Shown one piece after another: positions 17,860 to 26,121 of a DNA stretch of 64,000 nucleotides. Position numbers and translations under genes: made by a program. The first letter of the stretch is position 1. Every line of letters starts with the position of its first letter. This stretch comes from Mycobacterium gordonae (lineage in GTDB: Bacteria > Actinomycetota > Actinomycetes > Mycobacteriales > Mycobacteriaceae), in the NCBI RefSeq assembly GCF_002101675.1, contig NZ_LQOY01000012.1, positions 23,362 to 87,361 on the forward strand. Reading direction: 5' to 3'. The notes beneath the pieces were generated by a model. It did not search any database, had not been told where the DNA came from, and was given only the letters and a program-made list of their open reading frames with translations.

Positions 17860-19305
17860 TTGCCGGCCACTTCGATCAGCCTCAAGGAGCAGATGCTGCG
17901 CCGGCGCCCAGTGGGAGGCGCACCCGTCGCTCAGGGAGCCGCCCCCGAGCTCAAGCGCAGTTTCGGCACTTTCCAACTGACCCTGTTCGGGGTCGGCTCG
18001 ACCGTGGGCACCGGAATCTTCTTCGTCCTGTCGCAGGCCGTGCCCGAGGCCGGTCCCGGCGTGCTCGTGTCGTTTCTGGTGGCCGGGATCGCGGCCGGCC
18101 TGGCCGCGATCTGCTATGCCGAATTGGCCTCGGCCGTGCCGGTTTCTGGCTCGTCGTACTCGTACGCGTACACCACGCTCGGCGAGGCGGTGGCCATGGT
18201 GGTGGCGGCGTGCCTGCTGTTGGAGTACGGGGTGGCCACCGCCGCGGTGGCCGTCGGATGGAGTGGCTATCTCAACAAGCTGCTCCACAATCTCTTAGGC
18301 GTCGAACTGCCGCACGCGCTCTCGGCGGCGCCGTGGGACAAGGCGCCGGCGGGCGTCGCGCACGGGTGGGTGAACCTGCCCGCGGTCATCCTGATCGTGC
18401 TGTGCGCGCTGCTGCTGATCCGCGGCGCCAGTGAATCGGCGAAGGTCAACACCATCATGGTGCTGATCAAGTTGGGTGTGCTGGGGCTTTTCGCCGTGAT
18501 CGCCTTCACCGCCTTCAACGACGACCACCTCAAGGACTTCGCGCCGTTCGGGGTCGCCGGCATCGGCACGGCGGCGGGCACGATCTTCTTCAGCTATATC
18601 GGCCTGGACGCCGTCTCGACCGCCGGAGACGAGGTCAAGGATCCGCAGAAGACCATGCCGCGTGCGTTGGTCGCGGCGTTGGTGGTGGTGACCGGCGTGT
18701 ACCTGCTCGTCGCGTTGTCCGCACTCGGCACCCAACCGTGGCAGGACTTCGCCACCCAGGAGAACGCCGGGCTCGCCACGATTCTCGACAACGTCACGCA
18801 CAGCCGTTGGGCCGGCACGGTGCTGGCCGCCGGCGCGGTCATCTCCATCTTCACCGTCACGCTGGTCACCATGTACGGCCAGACGCGCATCCTGTTCGCC
18901 ATGGGCCGCGACGGGTTGCTGCCCACGCGGTTCGCGACGGTGAACCCGACCACCATGACGCCGGTCAACAACACCGTGATTGTCGCGGCGGCCGCGAGCC
19001 TGCTGGCAGCGTTCGTACCGCTGGACAAGCTGGCGGACATGGTGTCCATCGGCACGCTGACGGCATTCATGGTGGTGTCGGTCGGGGTGATCATCCTGCG
19101 GGTGCGCGAACCCGATCTCGAGCGCGGGTTCCGGGTGCCGGGATACCCTGTGACGCCGGTGCTTTCGGTGTTGGCCTGTGGCTACATCCTGGCCAGCCTG
19201 CACTGGTACACCTGGTTGGCGTTCGGCGGCTGGATCACGGTAGCGCTGATCTACTACTTCCTGTGGGGGCGACATCACAGCGCCTTGAACGAGAGTCCGC
19301 CGTGA
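17860..19305 (+). CDS. rocE: Cationic amino-acid permease RocE (APC superfamily)
   Basis: An inner-membrane transporter of 481 residues with about 12 hydrophobic helices. The first helix has the APC signature GVGSTVGTGIFFVLSQAVPE, and helix 3 the conserved CYAELASAVPVSGSSYSY. FFSYIGLDAVSTAGDEVKDP in the middle is typical of CAT/YfnA-type carriers for arginine, ornithine or lysine. The TTG start at 17860 follows GAGGGGAGCG; an ATG at 17893 is an alternative. It lies in the ddaH-like/rocD operon and overlaps the next gene by four bases (GTGA), which fits import of the substrate for that pathway. Confidence 0.87.
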   Translation: MPATSISLKEQMLRRRPVGGAPVAQGAAPELKRSFGTFQLTLFGVGSTVGTGIFFVLSQAVPEAGPGVLVSFLVAGIAAGLAAICYAELASAVPVSGSSYSYAYTTLGEAVAMVVAACLLLEYGVATAAVAVGWSGYLNKLLHNLLGVELPHALSAAPWDKAPAGVAHGWVNLPAVILIVLCALLLIRGASESAKVNTIMVLIKLGVLGLFAVIAFTAFNDDHLKDFAPFGVAGIGTAAGTIFFSYIGLDAVSTAGDEVKDPQKTMPRALVAALVVVTGVYLLVALSALGTQPWQDFATQENAGLATILDNVTHSRWAGTVLAAGAVISIFTVTLVTMYGQTRILFAMGRDGLLPTRFATVNPTTMTPVNNTVIVAAAASLLAAFVPLDKLADMVSIGTLTAFMVVSVGVIILRVREPDLERGFRVPGYPVTPVLSVLACGYILASLHWYTWLAFGGWITVALIYYFLWGRHHSALNESPP

Positions 19306-20180
19306 CCGTCGTCGTCGGTTACCGCGCCGACAAGGTGGGGCTCTCGGGGCTTTACCTGGCCGTCGGCATCGCCCGGACGCTGCAGACCTCGCTGACGGTG
19401 GCGACCATCGTGCCGAGGGGCTGGCCGGCCCCGTCACTGGCGCGTGTCGACGCCGAATACCAGTATTGGGCTGAGAATTTGGCGGAAAGCTCGGCCAACG
19501 AAGCCCGCGGATATCTCATGTCGCTGGCCGAAGACCTCGAGGTTCACTACTGTCACCGCGCGCATCGGTCGGTGTCGCGTGGATTGGCCGAAGTGGTCGA
19601 GGAGTCTGGGGCCGAGATCCTCGTGCTCGGCTCGCTGCCCAGCAGCGGGCGCGTGCACATGGTGGTGGGTTCCACGACCGACTCGCTGTTGCACTCATCC
19701 GCGGTTCCGGTTGCGATCAGCTCTCCCGGCTACCAGTCGCGCACCGGAAGATTGACCCGGCTCACATGTGCGTACGCACCGGTCCCGCAGTCGGTCGATG
19801 TGGTGCGCCGCTGCGCCGCGTACGCCGAGCGGATGCAGATTCCGTTGCGGGTGCTGACCTTCGCCGTCCGAGGCCGCACCATGTACCCGCCGGACGTCGG
19901 CCTCGACGCCGAGGACTCGATCCTCGAGACGTGGGCGGCGCAGGCGCGAGAGGCCTTGCAGTCGTTGAAGATTGACGGTGTCATCGGCAATGACGTCGTG
20001 CTGAAGGTGATCACCGGTCACACCTGGTTGGAGGCGTTGCACCGGGCCGATTGGGTTGACGGCGAGATCCTGACGCTGGGCACCTCGCCCGGCGGGGACA
20101 TCCGTCGCGTGTTTCTCGGGGTGCGTTCCGGCCAGATCATCCGGCACAGTCCGTTGCCGGTGCTGGTGCTGCCGGGCTGA
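19302..20180 (+). CDS. Universal stress protein-family protein
   Basis: A protein of 292 residues, the same length as Rv2319c, with a tandem Usp-like fold (about 1-140 and 150-290). Each half ends in a strand that resembles the Usp dimer edge (VPVAISSP, LPVLVLPG). The first half has VVEESGAEILVLGSL followed by VHMVVGSTTDSLLHSS, which resembles the ATP-binding G-2X-G-9X-G(S/T) motif (GS..STTDSLL). The GTG start overlaps the rocE stop. Co-translation with the permease suggests a regulatory or energy-sensing role for transport, as with other permease-Usp pairs. That role is inferred. Confidence 0.8.
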   Translation: MTVVVGYRADKVGLSGLYLAVGIARTLQTSLTVATIVPRGWPAPSLARVDAEYQYWAENLAESSANEARGYLMSLAEDLEVHYCHRAHRSVSRGLAEVVEESGAEILVLGSLPSSGRVHMVVGSTTDSLLHSSAVPVAISSPGYQSRTGRLTRLTCAYAPVPQSVDVVRRCAAYAERMQIPLRVLTFAVRGRTMYPPDVGLDAEDSILETWAAQAREALQSLKIDGVIGNDVVLKVITGHTWLEALHRADWVDGEILTLGTSPGGDIRRVFLGVRSGQIIRHSPLPVLVLPG

Positions 20181-20298
20181 GGCCCGGCCGTCGGTATCGC
20201 GTCTTTTTCTTCGTCGGTGATTACGCCTGGGTGGGCGCCATCCGCGTGCCTGCGATCTGCCTCACGGTTTGAACAGACTCTTAAATTGGTGCATGGGT

Positions 20299-20322
20299 TG
20301 AACAAATCAGCTGATATGTTCA
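20299..20322. promoter_or_regulatory. alkB operator candidate (24-bp near-perfect palindrome)
   Basis: TGAACA at 20299-20304 is mirrored by TGTTCA at 20317-20322 around an ATCAGCTGAT core. Only one base pair of the 24-base palindrome is mismatched. It sits 56 bases upstream of the alkB start. A further TGAACA half-site occurs at 20270-20275. The TetR encoded at the end of the same operon is the likely binder. Confidence 0.7.
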
Positions 20323-20377
20323 TAACCACACCCGACGTCGCTGGCAGGAAGCGATGAATAGTTCGAGGAGGTTCGCC

Positions 20378-21598
20378 GTGGCGACCGTTGCACAGACAAA
20401 CCCCGGCGCCGGCGTCGCACGCTGGCGGGATCGAAAGCGATACCTGTGGCCGCTGGGCCTGATACTTCCGACGTCGCTGCTGGCCGCCGTGGGCGTCGCG
20501 TGGCTGTTCGGCAAGCTCGGATGGACCGCCGCCACCCCGGTGCTGTGGTGGGTCGGGCCGATCCTGCTCTACGTGCTGTTGCCGATCCTGGACACCTTCT
20601 TCGGCGCCGACGACCAGAATCCGCCGGACGAGGTGATCGAGTACCTGGAGAACGACAAGTACTACCGCTACTGCACCTACGCCTTCATTCCCTTCCAGAT
20701 GGCCAGCCTGATCGTGGCCTGCTACCTCTGGTCGGCCGACGACCTGAGTTGGCTGGGAATCAGCGGCGGTCTGGGTCTGGTCTCCAAGATCGGCGTGATG
20801 GCGACGATGGGCGTTATCGGCGGAGTGGGTATCAACACCGCCCACGAGATGGGGCACAAGCGCGAGAATCTGGAACGCTGGCTGTCCAAAGTTACACTCG
20901 CGCAGACGCTTTACGGGCATTTTTACATCGAGCACAATCGCGGCCATCACGTCCGCGTCTCCACCCCGGAAGATCCGGCCAGTGCGCGATTCGGTGAGAG
21001 CTTTTGGATGTTCCTGCCACGCAGCGTTTTCGGCTCGCTCAAGTCGGCCTGGGAACTGGAGAAGGCGCGAATGGAGCGGCTTGGCAAGTCCCCGTGGCAC
21101 ATTCAGAACGACGTGCTCAACGCGTGGATCATGTCGATCGTGTTGTTCGGTGCGCTGACGGTCGCCTTCGGGTGGCAGGTGCTGCCATTCCTGATCATCC
21201 AGGCCGCCTACGGCGCGTCGCTGCTGGAGTCGGTGAACTTTCTCGAGCACTACGGTCTGCTGCGCCAGAAGACCGCGTCTGGACGTTATGAGCGCTGCGC
21301 GCCGGTACACAGCTGGAATTCCGACCACATCGTCACCAACGTCTTCCTGTACCACCTGCAGCGGCACAGCGACCACCACGCCAATCCCGTGCGGCGCTAT
21401 CAGACGCTGCGCAGCATGGACGGTGCTCCCAATCTGCCCAGCGGATACGCCACGCTGGTCGGTCTGACGTACTTCCCGCCGCTATGGCGCAAGCTGATGG
21501 ACCACCGGGTCATCGATCACTACGACGGTGACATCACCAGGGTCAACATCGACCCCCGCAAGCGCGAGAAGATTCTCGCTCGCTACGGAGCCCGGTGA
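20378..21598 (+). CDS. alkB: Alkane 1-monooxygenase AlkB
   Basis: A membrane diiron enzyme that hydroxylates the terminal carbon of n-alkanes, taking electrons from rubredoxin. It is 406 residues with hydrophobic helices in the first half. The histidine boxes are present: HEMGHKRE, EHNRGHHV and LQRHSDHHAN, plus NFLEHYGLLR. The GTG at 20378 has a perfect AGGAGG seven bases upstream, so it is preferred over an in-frame ATG at 20354. Rubredoxin and TetR genes follow with overlaps. M. tuberculosis has its alkB cluster elsewhere (Rv3252c), so this may be an additional or relocated copy. Confidence 0.95.
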   Translation: MATVAQTNPGAGVARWRDRKRYLWPLGLILPTSLLAAVGVAWLFGKLGWTAATPVLWWVGPILLYVLLPILDTFFGADDQNPPDEVIEYLENDKYYRYCTYAFIPFQMASLIVACYLWSADDLSWLGISGGLGLVSKIGVMATMGVIGGVGINTAHEMGHKRENLERWLSKVTLAQTLYGHFYIEHNRGHHVRVSTPEDPASARFGESFWMFLPRSVFGSLKSAWELEKARMERLGKSPWHIQNDVLNAWIMSIVLFGALTVAFGWQVLPFLIIQAAYGASLLESVNFLEHYGLLRQKTASGRYERCAPVHSWNSDHIVTNVFLYHLQRHSDHHANPVRRYQTLRSMDGAPNLPSGYATLVGLTYFPPLWRKLMDHRVIDHYDGDITRVNIDPRKREKILARYGAR

Positions 21599-21798
21599 TG
21601 GCTGCCTTTCAGTGTCCGAACTGTGACTACGTCTACGACGAAGCGATCGGGGCGCCCCGAGAGGGTTATCCGGCCGGGACAAGCTGGGACGACGTGGAGG
21701 ACGGCTGGCCCTGTCCGGACTGCGGCGTCCGCGAGAAGTTCGACTTCGACCCGAAGCGCGCGCGCTCGACGACAGGAGCCAAGCGAGATGCCGAATAG
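21598..21798 (+). CDS. rubA: Rubredoxin
   Basis: A small iron protein of 66 residues carrying electrons to AlkB. The two iron-binding pairs are CPNCDYVYDE and CPDCGVREKF, with the rubredoxin core GTSWDDVEDGWPCPDC between them. The C-terminus is longer and more basic than usual. The ATG at 21598 shares one base with the alkB stop; a GTG three bases earlier is an alternative. It overlaps the tetR start by 11 bases. Only one rubredoxin gene is present, unlike the rubA-rubB pair in M. tuberculosis. Confidence 0.93.
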   Translation: MAAFQCPNCDYVYDEAIGAPREGYPAGTSWDDVEDGWPCPDCGVREKFDFDPKRARSTTGAKRDAE

Positions 21799-22432
21799 CC
21801 TCGGTTGGATGGTTGAGCCGACGTCCCCGCGAAACCGCAGCCCGTATCAGAACAACGCCTTCGCGTTGATGCGCGAGGGAGTTCTGGACGCGATGCAGCG
21901 CTTGCTGGTCGAACGCAAGTGGTCGACGATCACCATGGCTGATGTCGCCAAGGAAGCGGGGATCAGTCGGGGCACGCTCTACAACGAGTTCGGGACGCGT
22001 CGCGGACTGGCACGCAGTTATGCGTTGCGGCTCACCGACAGCATCATCACCGGCATGGAAAGCGCGGTCGAGACCCATCCGGGCGACGGCTACGGCACCC
22101 TGCGGTCGGCGTTCAGTGAGTTCTTCGCCCGCGCTGACAGCGATCCGCTGGTGTGCGCGCTGCGAACCGAAGACGCGCCCAATGATCTGCTCCGAATGAT
22201 CACGGTGGAAAGCCAATTCATCGTCGACTACGCCGCAGAACACCTCGCCGCGATTTTCGAGCGGAGCTGGGTGCGGGCCAATGCCATCGACGCCAACGTG
22301 CTCGGCCAGACCATCGCGCGCGCCGCGCTCAGCTTCCTTGCCCTCCCGCCGATCGGGGCCGACGACGCGGCGAAGACCATTGCCCACGTGTTGGCGCCCT
22401 TCGTCACCTCCATCGGACGGGAGCGGCGCTAG
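21788..22432 (+). CDS. TetR-family regulator of the alkB unit
   Basis: A repressor of 214 residues. The HTH lies at about 40-85 (ITMADVAKEAGISRGTLYNE F), followed by a helical ligand-binding domain. It corresponds in position to the TetR gene at the end of mycobacterial alkB-rub operons (Rv3249c/AlkX type). It probably binds the palindrome at 20299-20322 and is released by a fatty acid or acyl-CoA produced from alkanes; ligand and site are inferred. The ATG at 21788 lies inside the rubredoxin 3' end with AGGAGCC upstream. Confidence 0.87.
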   Translation: MPNSLGWMVEPTSPRNRSPYQNNAFALMREGVLDAMQRLLVERKWSTITMADVAKEAGISRGTLYNEFGTRRGLARSYALRLTDSIITGMESAVETHPGDGYGTLRSAFSEFFARADSDPLVCALRTEDAPNDLLRMITVESQFIVDYAAEHLAAIFERSWVRANAIDANVLGQTIARAALSFLALPPIGADDAAKTIAHVLAPFVTSIGRERR

Positions 22433-22447
22433 CCGGGCCGCGCGGCG

Positions 22448-23518
22448 CTACTCCACCGCGGAGAAGCGCTCGGCGTGGATCTGCTCCCGGGGTATGCCGA
22501 CTCCGGTGAGTGCGGCGTAGGCGGCATCGACCATCGGCGGCGGCCCGCACACGTATACGTCGGGCCACTCGTCGAGCAGGGCCGCCTCCGCCGCCGCCAG
22601 CTCGACCGGATTGCCGGTGGCGCCAAGCCATTCAGGATCTGGTTGCCACACCACGGTATCGAACCGAAAATCGGGAAGCGACGCGGCGAGCGCCCGCAGT
22701 TCGTCCTGTCCGAACACCTCGGTGTGCCGGGTGGCCCCGAAGAACAGCCGCGCGGGCTGGGTGTCTCCCCACTCGGCCATCCGGCCCAGCATCGACAGCA
22801 ACGGTGACAGGCCGGTACCGCCGGCGATGAACCAGCGCGGCCGAAGACCGTTCTCCACCAGTGCGAAATCACCCTTTGCGCTCGAGACCGTCAGCTCGTC
22901 ACCGACATTGGCGGCGCCGATCAGGTATTCCGACATCCGTCCACCCGGCAGCAGTCGGATGTAGAACGTCAGTGCGCCATCCCAATTGGCGACGTTGGCC
23001 GGCGAGTAGGCGCGCCGGGCGTCACTGCCCGGTACCGTGATGCGGACGAACTGTCCGGATTCGAAGTCCGCAGAGCACGATCCGTCGTCGTCGGCCAGCA
23101 GCGAGAGCCGCAGCCGCATCACGGTGTCGGCGACCCGGTCCAATCCGACTATGCGCGCCCGGTGCAGCGTCGGCGGAGCGGTGACGACCTGGCCGCGACC
23201 GTACGGCAGGTCGATTCGGCAATCAGCGCGGGGGAAACTGCGGCACAGCAAAACACCGCCTTCATCCTCGGGTGTCTCGATGACATCGGGATCGTGTTCA
23301 CCCATCTCCACCTGCCCGTCGGACAGCACCGCCGAGCAGGCTCCGCAGCCACCGGCCTGGCATGCTGACTTCAGCACCAGGCCGGATTGCTCGGCGGCGT
23401 CGAGAACCGTTGTCCGCGAATCACATCGGATGGTGGACCGCTCGCCCTCGCTGGTAACGAGGACGACGTCGTAGCAGCGAATTTCGGTGTCGGCTGGCGT
23501 GTCGGCGATCTCGGTCAT
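22448..23518 (-). CDS. hcr: Hcr-type NADH oxidoreductase with 2Fe-2S domain
   Basis: A flavoprotein of 356 residues that probably feeds electrons to the hybrid cluster protein encoded just upstream. It begins with a plant-type 2Fe-2S domain (about 10-100) with CQAGGCGACSAVL and the later VLLCRS cysteine. A ferredoxin-NADP reductase-like FAD domain (RRAYSPANV) and an NAD domain (FIAGGTGLSPLLSML, VYVCGPPPMVDA) follow. In E. coli Hcr the 2Fe-2S domain is C-terminal; here it is N-terminal, as in many oxygenase reductases. The ATG shares one base with the hcp stop. It is convergent with the alkB unit, so an alternative role as rubredoxin or oxygenase reductase cannot be excluded. Confidence 0.8.
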   Translation of the reverse strand: MTEIADTPADTEIRCYDVVLVTSEGERSTIRCDSRTTVLDAAEQSGLVLKSACQAGGCGACSAVLSDGQVEMGEHDPDVIETPEDEGGVLLCRSFPRADCRIDLPYGRGQVVTAPPTLHRARIVGLDRVADTVMRLRLSLLADDDGSCSADFESGQFVRITVPGSDARRAYSPANVANWDGALTFYIRLLPGGRMSEYLIGAANVGDELTVSSAKGDFALVENGLRPRWFIAGGTGLSPLLSMLGRMAEWGDTQPARLFFGATRHTEVFGQDELRALAASLPDFRFDTVVWQPDPEWLGATGNPVELAAAEAALLDEWPDVYVCGPPPMVDAAYAALTGVGIPREQIHAERFSAVE

Positions 23519-25200
23519 CAGGCTCCCCCCATGGCATCCGCCAGGTCTTGTGCCGGGTCGCCGATGGGCTTGAGCGCAAACTTGTCGACGAGGATGTCGA
23601 CCACCGCCGGGGTGAGAAACGCCGGCAGCGTCGGGCCGAGTCGAATGTTGCGGATTCCCAGCGACAAGAGCGTCAGCAGCACCGCGGCGGCCTTCTGCTC
23701 GAACCACGAGACAAACAGGCTCAGCGGCAGATCATTGACACCGCAGCCGAAAGCGTCGGCCAGCGCCAGCGCGATCTGCACGGCCGAGTAGCTGTCATTG
23801 CACTGTCCGATGTCGAGCAGTCGCGGGATGCCGCCGATCTCACCGAACTCATGGTCGTTGAAGCGGTACTTGTTGCAGCCCAACGTCATCAGCACGGTGT
23901 CGGCAGGCGCGTGGTCGGCGACCTCGGTGTAGTAGTTGCGTCCCGGTGCGGCGCCGTCGCAGCCGCCGATGAGCAGGAATCGTTTGATCGCACCGTCTTT
24001 GACCGCTTGGATGACGGCATCCGCGACGTTGAGCACCGCGTCGCGCCCGAAGCCCGTCATGACGGTTTCGGCCGGCACCTCGGCGGTGAACCCCGGCAAT
24101 GACTGTGCCGCCTTGACCACCAGCGAGAGGTTGTTGGTGTCGAGGTGGCGGATGCCCGGCCAGCCGACCGGGCCGGTGGTGAAGATGCGGTTGCGGTAAG
24201 CCGGCCGCGGCTCGATGAGGCAGTTGGAGGTCATCACAATGGGGCCCGGGAAGGCGGTGAAGTCCCGTTGCTGATCCTGCCAGGCGCCGCCGTAGTTGCC
24301 GGCGAGATGGCTGTGCTTGTGCAGCTCGGGGTAGGCGTGGGCGGGCAGCAGTTCGCCGTGGGTGTAGACGTTGATGCCGGTTCCTTCGGTGGCTTCCAGA
24401 ATGCGGGCCAGGTCGTGCAGGTCGTGCCCGGACACCAGGATCGCCTTGCCGGCGACGGGGGTGACCCGCACCGGGGTGGGCACCGGGTTGCCGAAGCTGC
24501 CGGTGTTGGCCGCGTCGAGCATCGCCATCACCGCGAAGTTCAGCGAACCCAGTTCCAGGGCGTGCCCCAGCAGCGCGTCGGGGTCCGACGGTGCGCCGGC
24601 CAGAAACGCCAGGCTGGCTTCGATTCCGGCGTCGGTCTCGTCGGTGCGGTAGCCGAGGGCATGTGCGTGATGGGCGTACGCGCAGACACCCTTCAGCCCG
24701 TACAGGTTCAGGTTGCGCAGCCCGACGACGTCGGCGCCCAGGACGTCGAGCCCGGCGCCCACCCCTACCTCGAGTGCCTGCGCGACCACTTCGGAAATGG
24801 TTGTGGCGGGTAAGAATTGAGCCGCTCCGGGCAGGGTTGCGGGCTCGGTGCCGGCGGCGCGGGCGGCGTCCTCGTAGGCCAGCTTGGCCTGGTCGCGCAT
24901 GCGGACGGCGTCGGCGATCAACGACATGAAACGGGTGGCGTTGAAGTTTACGTTGGTCAGTGTGGTGAACAGGTCAAAGCTTGCATGCGCCGCGAACCGA
25001 GGGTCGGGGGCGCCGAGTTCCCGCGCTTTCTGCGCGTACTGGCCGATGCCCAGGTTGACGTGGACCAGCACGTCCTGCAACGCCGCCGTGGTGGCGTCCT
25101 TCCCGCAGTTGCCCTTTGCTGTGGCGCAGCCGAAGGTCAGCAGGTTGGGGCGATCGGGGGATGCGGTGCGGTCGGTCTGTTCGCACTGGTAGCAGAACAT
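23518..25200 (-). CDS. hcp: Hydroxylamine reductase / hybrid cluster protein
   Basis: An iron-sulfur protein of 560 residues. The N-terminal cluster motif is CYQCEQT followed by [13 protein letters not shown]. Hybrid-cluster ligands are seen in GHDLHDL, the NCLIEP region, [15 protein letters not shown] and IGQCND. It reduces hydroxylamine and, in enterics, nitric oxide, and is a nitrosative-stress enzyme. The CX2C N-terminal spacing is that of the strict-anaerobe type (class I-like). Upstream lie an FNR-type box and a Crp/Fnr regulator; downstream is the likely reductase, giving a crp-hcp-hcr unit. With the nitrate genes at the left end, the region could handle nitrogen oxides made from nitrate. 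Confidence 0.93.
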   Translation of the reverse strand: MFCYQCEQTDRTASPDRPNLLTFGCATAKGNCGKDATTAALQDVLVHVNLGIGQYAQKARELGAPDPRFAAHASFDLFTTLTNVNFNATRFMSLIADAVRMRDQAKLAYEDAARAAGTEPATLPGAAQFLPATTISEVVAQALEVGVGAGLDVLGADVVGLRNLNLYGLKGVCAYAHHAHALGYRTDETDAGIEASLAFLAGAPSDPDALLGHALELGSLNFAVMAMLDAANTGSFGNPVPTPVRVTPVAGKAILVSGHDLHDLARILEATEGTGINVYTHGELLPAHAYPELHKHSHLAGNYGGAWQDQQRDFTAFPGPIVMTSNCLIEPRPAYRNRIFTTGPVGWPGIRHLDTNNLSLVVKAAQSLPGFTAEVPAETVMTGFGRDAVLNVADAVIQAVKDGAIKRFLLIGGCDGAAPGRNYYTEVADHAPADTVLMTLGCNKYRFNDHEFGEIGGIPRLLDIGQCNDSYSAVQIALALADAFGCGVNDLPLSLFVSWFEQKAAAVLLTLLSLGIRNIRLGPTLPAFLTPAVVDILVDKFALKPIGDPAQDLADAMGGA

Positions 25201-25263
25201 CGAGTCTCCTGGGGCTGTGAGCGGCTGATGTGCTCACGCTAGGGAGAGGTGGTGGGGCCGGCT

Positions 25264-25277
25264 TTGACCTAGATCAA
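25264..25277. promoter_or_regulatory. FNR/Crp-type box upstream of hcp
   Basis: TTGAC-CTAG-ATCAA differs by one base from the classical FNR/DNR consensus TTGAT-N4-ATCAA. It is centred about 70 bases upstream of the hcp start codon, which would suit an activator at a -40 promoter. A second partial palindrome, TGTGA-ACGG-TCACA, overlaps the regulator's stop codon nearby. The Crp/Fnr protein encoded upstream is the natural candidate. Confidence 0.7.
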
Positions 25278-25296
25278 GTCGGCGCTGTGTGAACGG

Positions 25297-26031
25297 TCAC
25301 AGAATCGACTGGCTGCGCGCGTGCGCGTCGAGGGCGCTGACGTCGGGGATTTCGACGACGGAGCCGTTCACCTGGATCAGTCCTTCGGCGGTGAGGCTGC
25401 GCATCGCCCGGGAGAAGGTCTCCGGGGTCATCCCGAGCCGGGAGGCCAGGACCTGCTTGAGGGCCGGCAGTTGGACGCTGGCCGAGGTGGCTTCCGGGGC
25501 GGTCGATGTTCCCGTCGCGCCGGCCAGGTCCCAGGAACCGGCGCCCGCGGCGCCCAGCATGTAGGCGATGATCCGCTGCGTGGCCGACTGCAGCGACAGC
25601 ATGGCGATGTCCTGGATTTTCGACTGCAACCGGCGCGCCATCGAGGACAGCATGACCCGGGCCATGGCTGGGTCGCTGTCGAGTAGTCGGTCGACGGCCG
25701 CGGCCGGGACAAAAACCAGGTCGGTGTCGGTGAGTGCGGTGGCGTCCACCGGGTACGGCTCGTGCAGGAACATCACCGCGTGACCGAAAGCGCTGCCGGG
25801 ACTGAGAATCTCTACCACCTTGACCACACCCTCGGAGTTGGAGACGGAGAGTTGCATCCGGCCGTCGCGGACCATGTAGAAGCCCGTCGACGGGGTCCCG
25901 CGGCGAAACAGCACTTGCCCGGCGGGCAGCGAGATCGGCCGGCTCTGGGCGGCCAAGAACTCGACGTGTTCGGGGGCCAGGCCGCCGAACATCGGGGCGG
26001 ACGCGATGGCTTGGCGGAGGTCGGTACTCAT
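25297..26031 (-). CDS. Crp/Fnr-family transcriptional regulator
   Basis: A protein of 244 residues from ATG 26031. A cyclic-nucleotide-type beta-barrel (about 10-125) contains LPAGQVLFRRGTPSTGFYMV and LSPGSAFGHAVMFLHEPYP. A dimer helix and a C-terminal HTH (about 180-225, LASRLGMTPETFSRAMRSL) follow. No N-terminal cysteine cluster is visible, so it is not a classical FNR oxygen sensor; it resembles DNR/HcpR-type nitrogen-oxide regulators that may bind haem. It lies 96 bases upstream of hcp on the same strand, with a matching box in the gap, so it probably activates hcp-hcr. Signal and site are inferred. Confidence 0.85.
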   Translation of the reverse strand: MSTDLRQAIASAPMFGGLAPEHVEFLAAQSRPISLPAGQVLFRRGTPSTGFYMVRDGRMQLSVSNSEGVVKVVEILSPGSAFGHAVMFLHEPYPVDATALTDTDLVFVPAAAVDRLLDSDPAMARVMLSSMARRLQSKIQDIAMLSLQSATQRIIAYMLGAAGAGSWDLAGATGTSTAPEATSASVQLPALKQVLASRLGMTPETFSRAMRSLTAEGLIQVNGSVVEIPDVSALDAHARSQSIL

Positions 26032-26054
26032 CGGATCCGACGTTATAGCTAGTG

Positions 26055-26118
26055 GCGCGAGCAGACGCAAAATCACCCTGGAGCGCATGCTCCCAGGGGA
26101 TTTTGCGTCTGCTCGCGC
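26055..26118. repeat. Long intergenic palindrome (20-bp perfect arms)
   Basis: The left arm at 26055-26074 (GCGCGAGCAGACGCAAAATC) is exactly inverted at 26099-26118. Between them is a second near-perfect stem of about 8 bases with a GCAT loop. The whole folds into one hairpin between the end of uspC and the start of the crp gene. It may be a dispersed mycobacterial repeat and may also end uspABC transcripts. Confidence 0.85.
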
Positions 26119-26121
26119 AAC

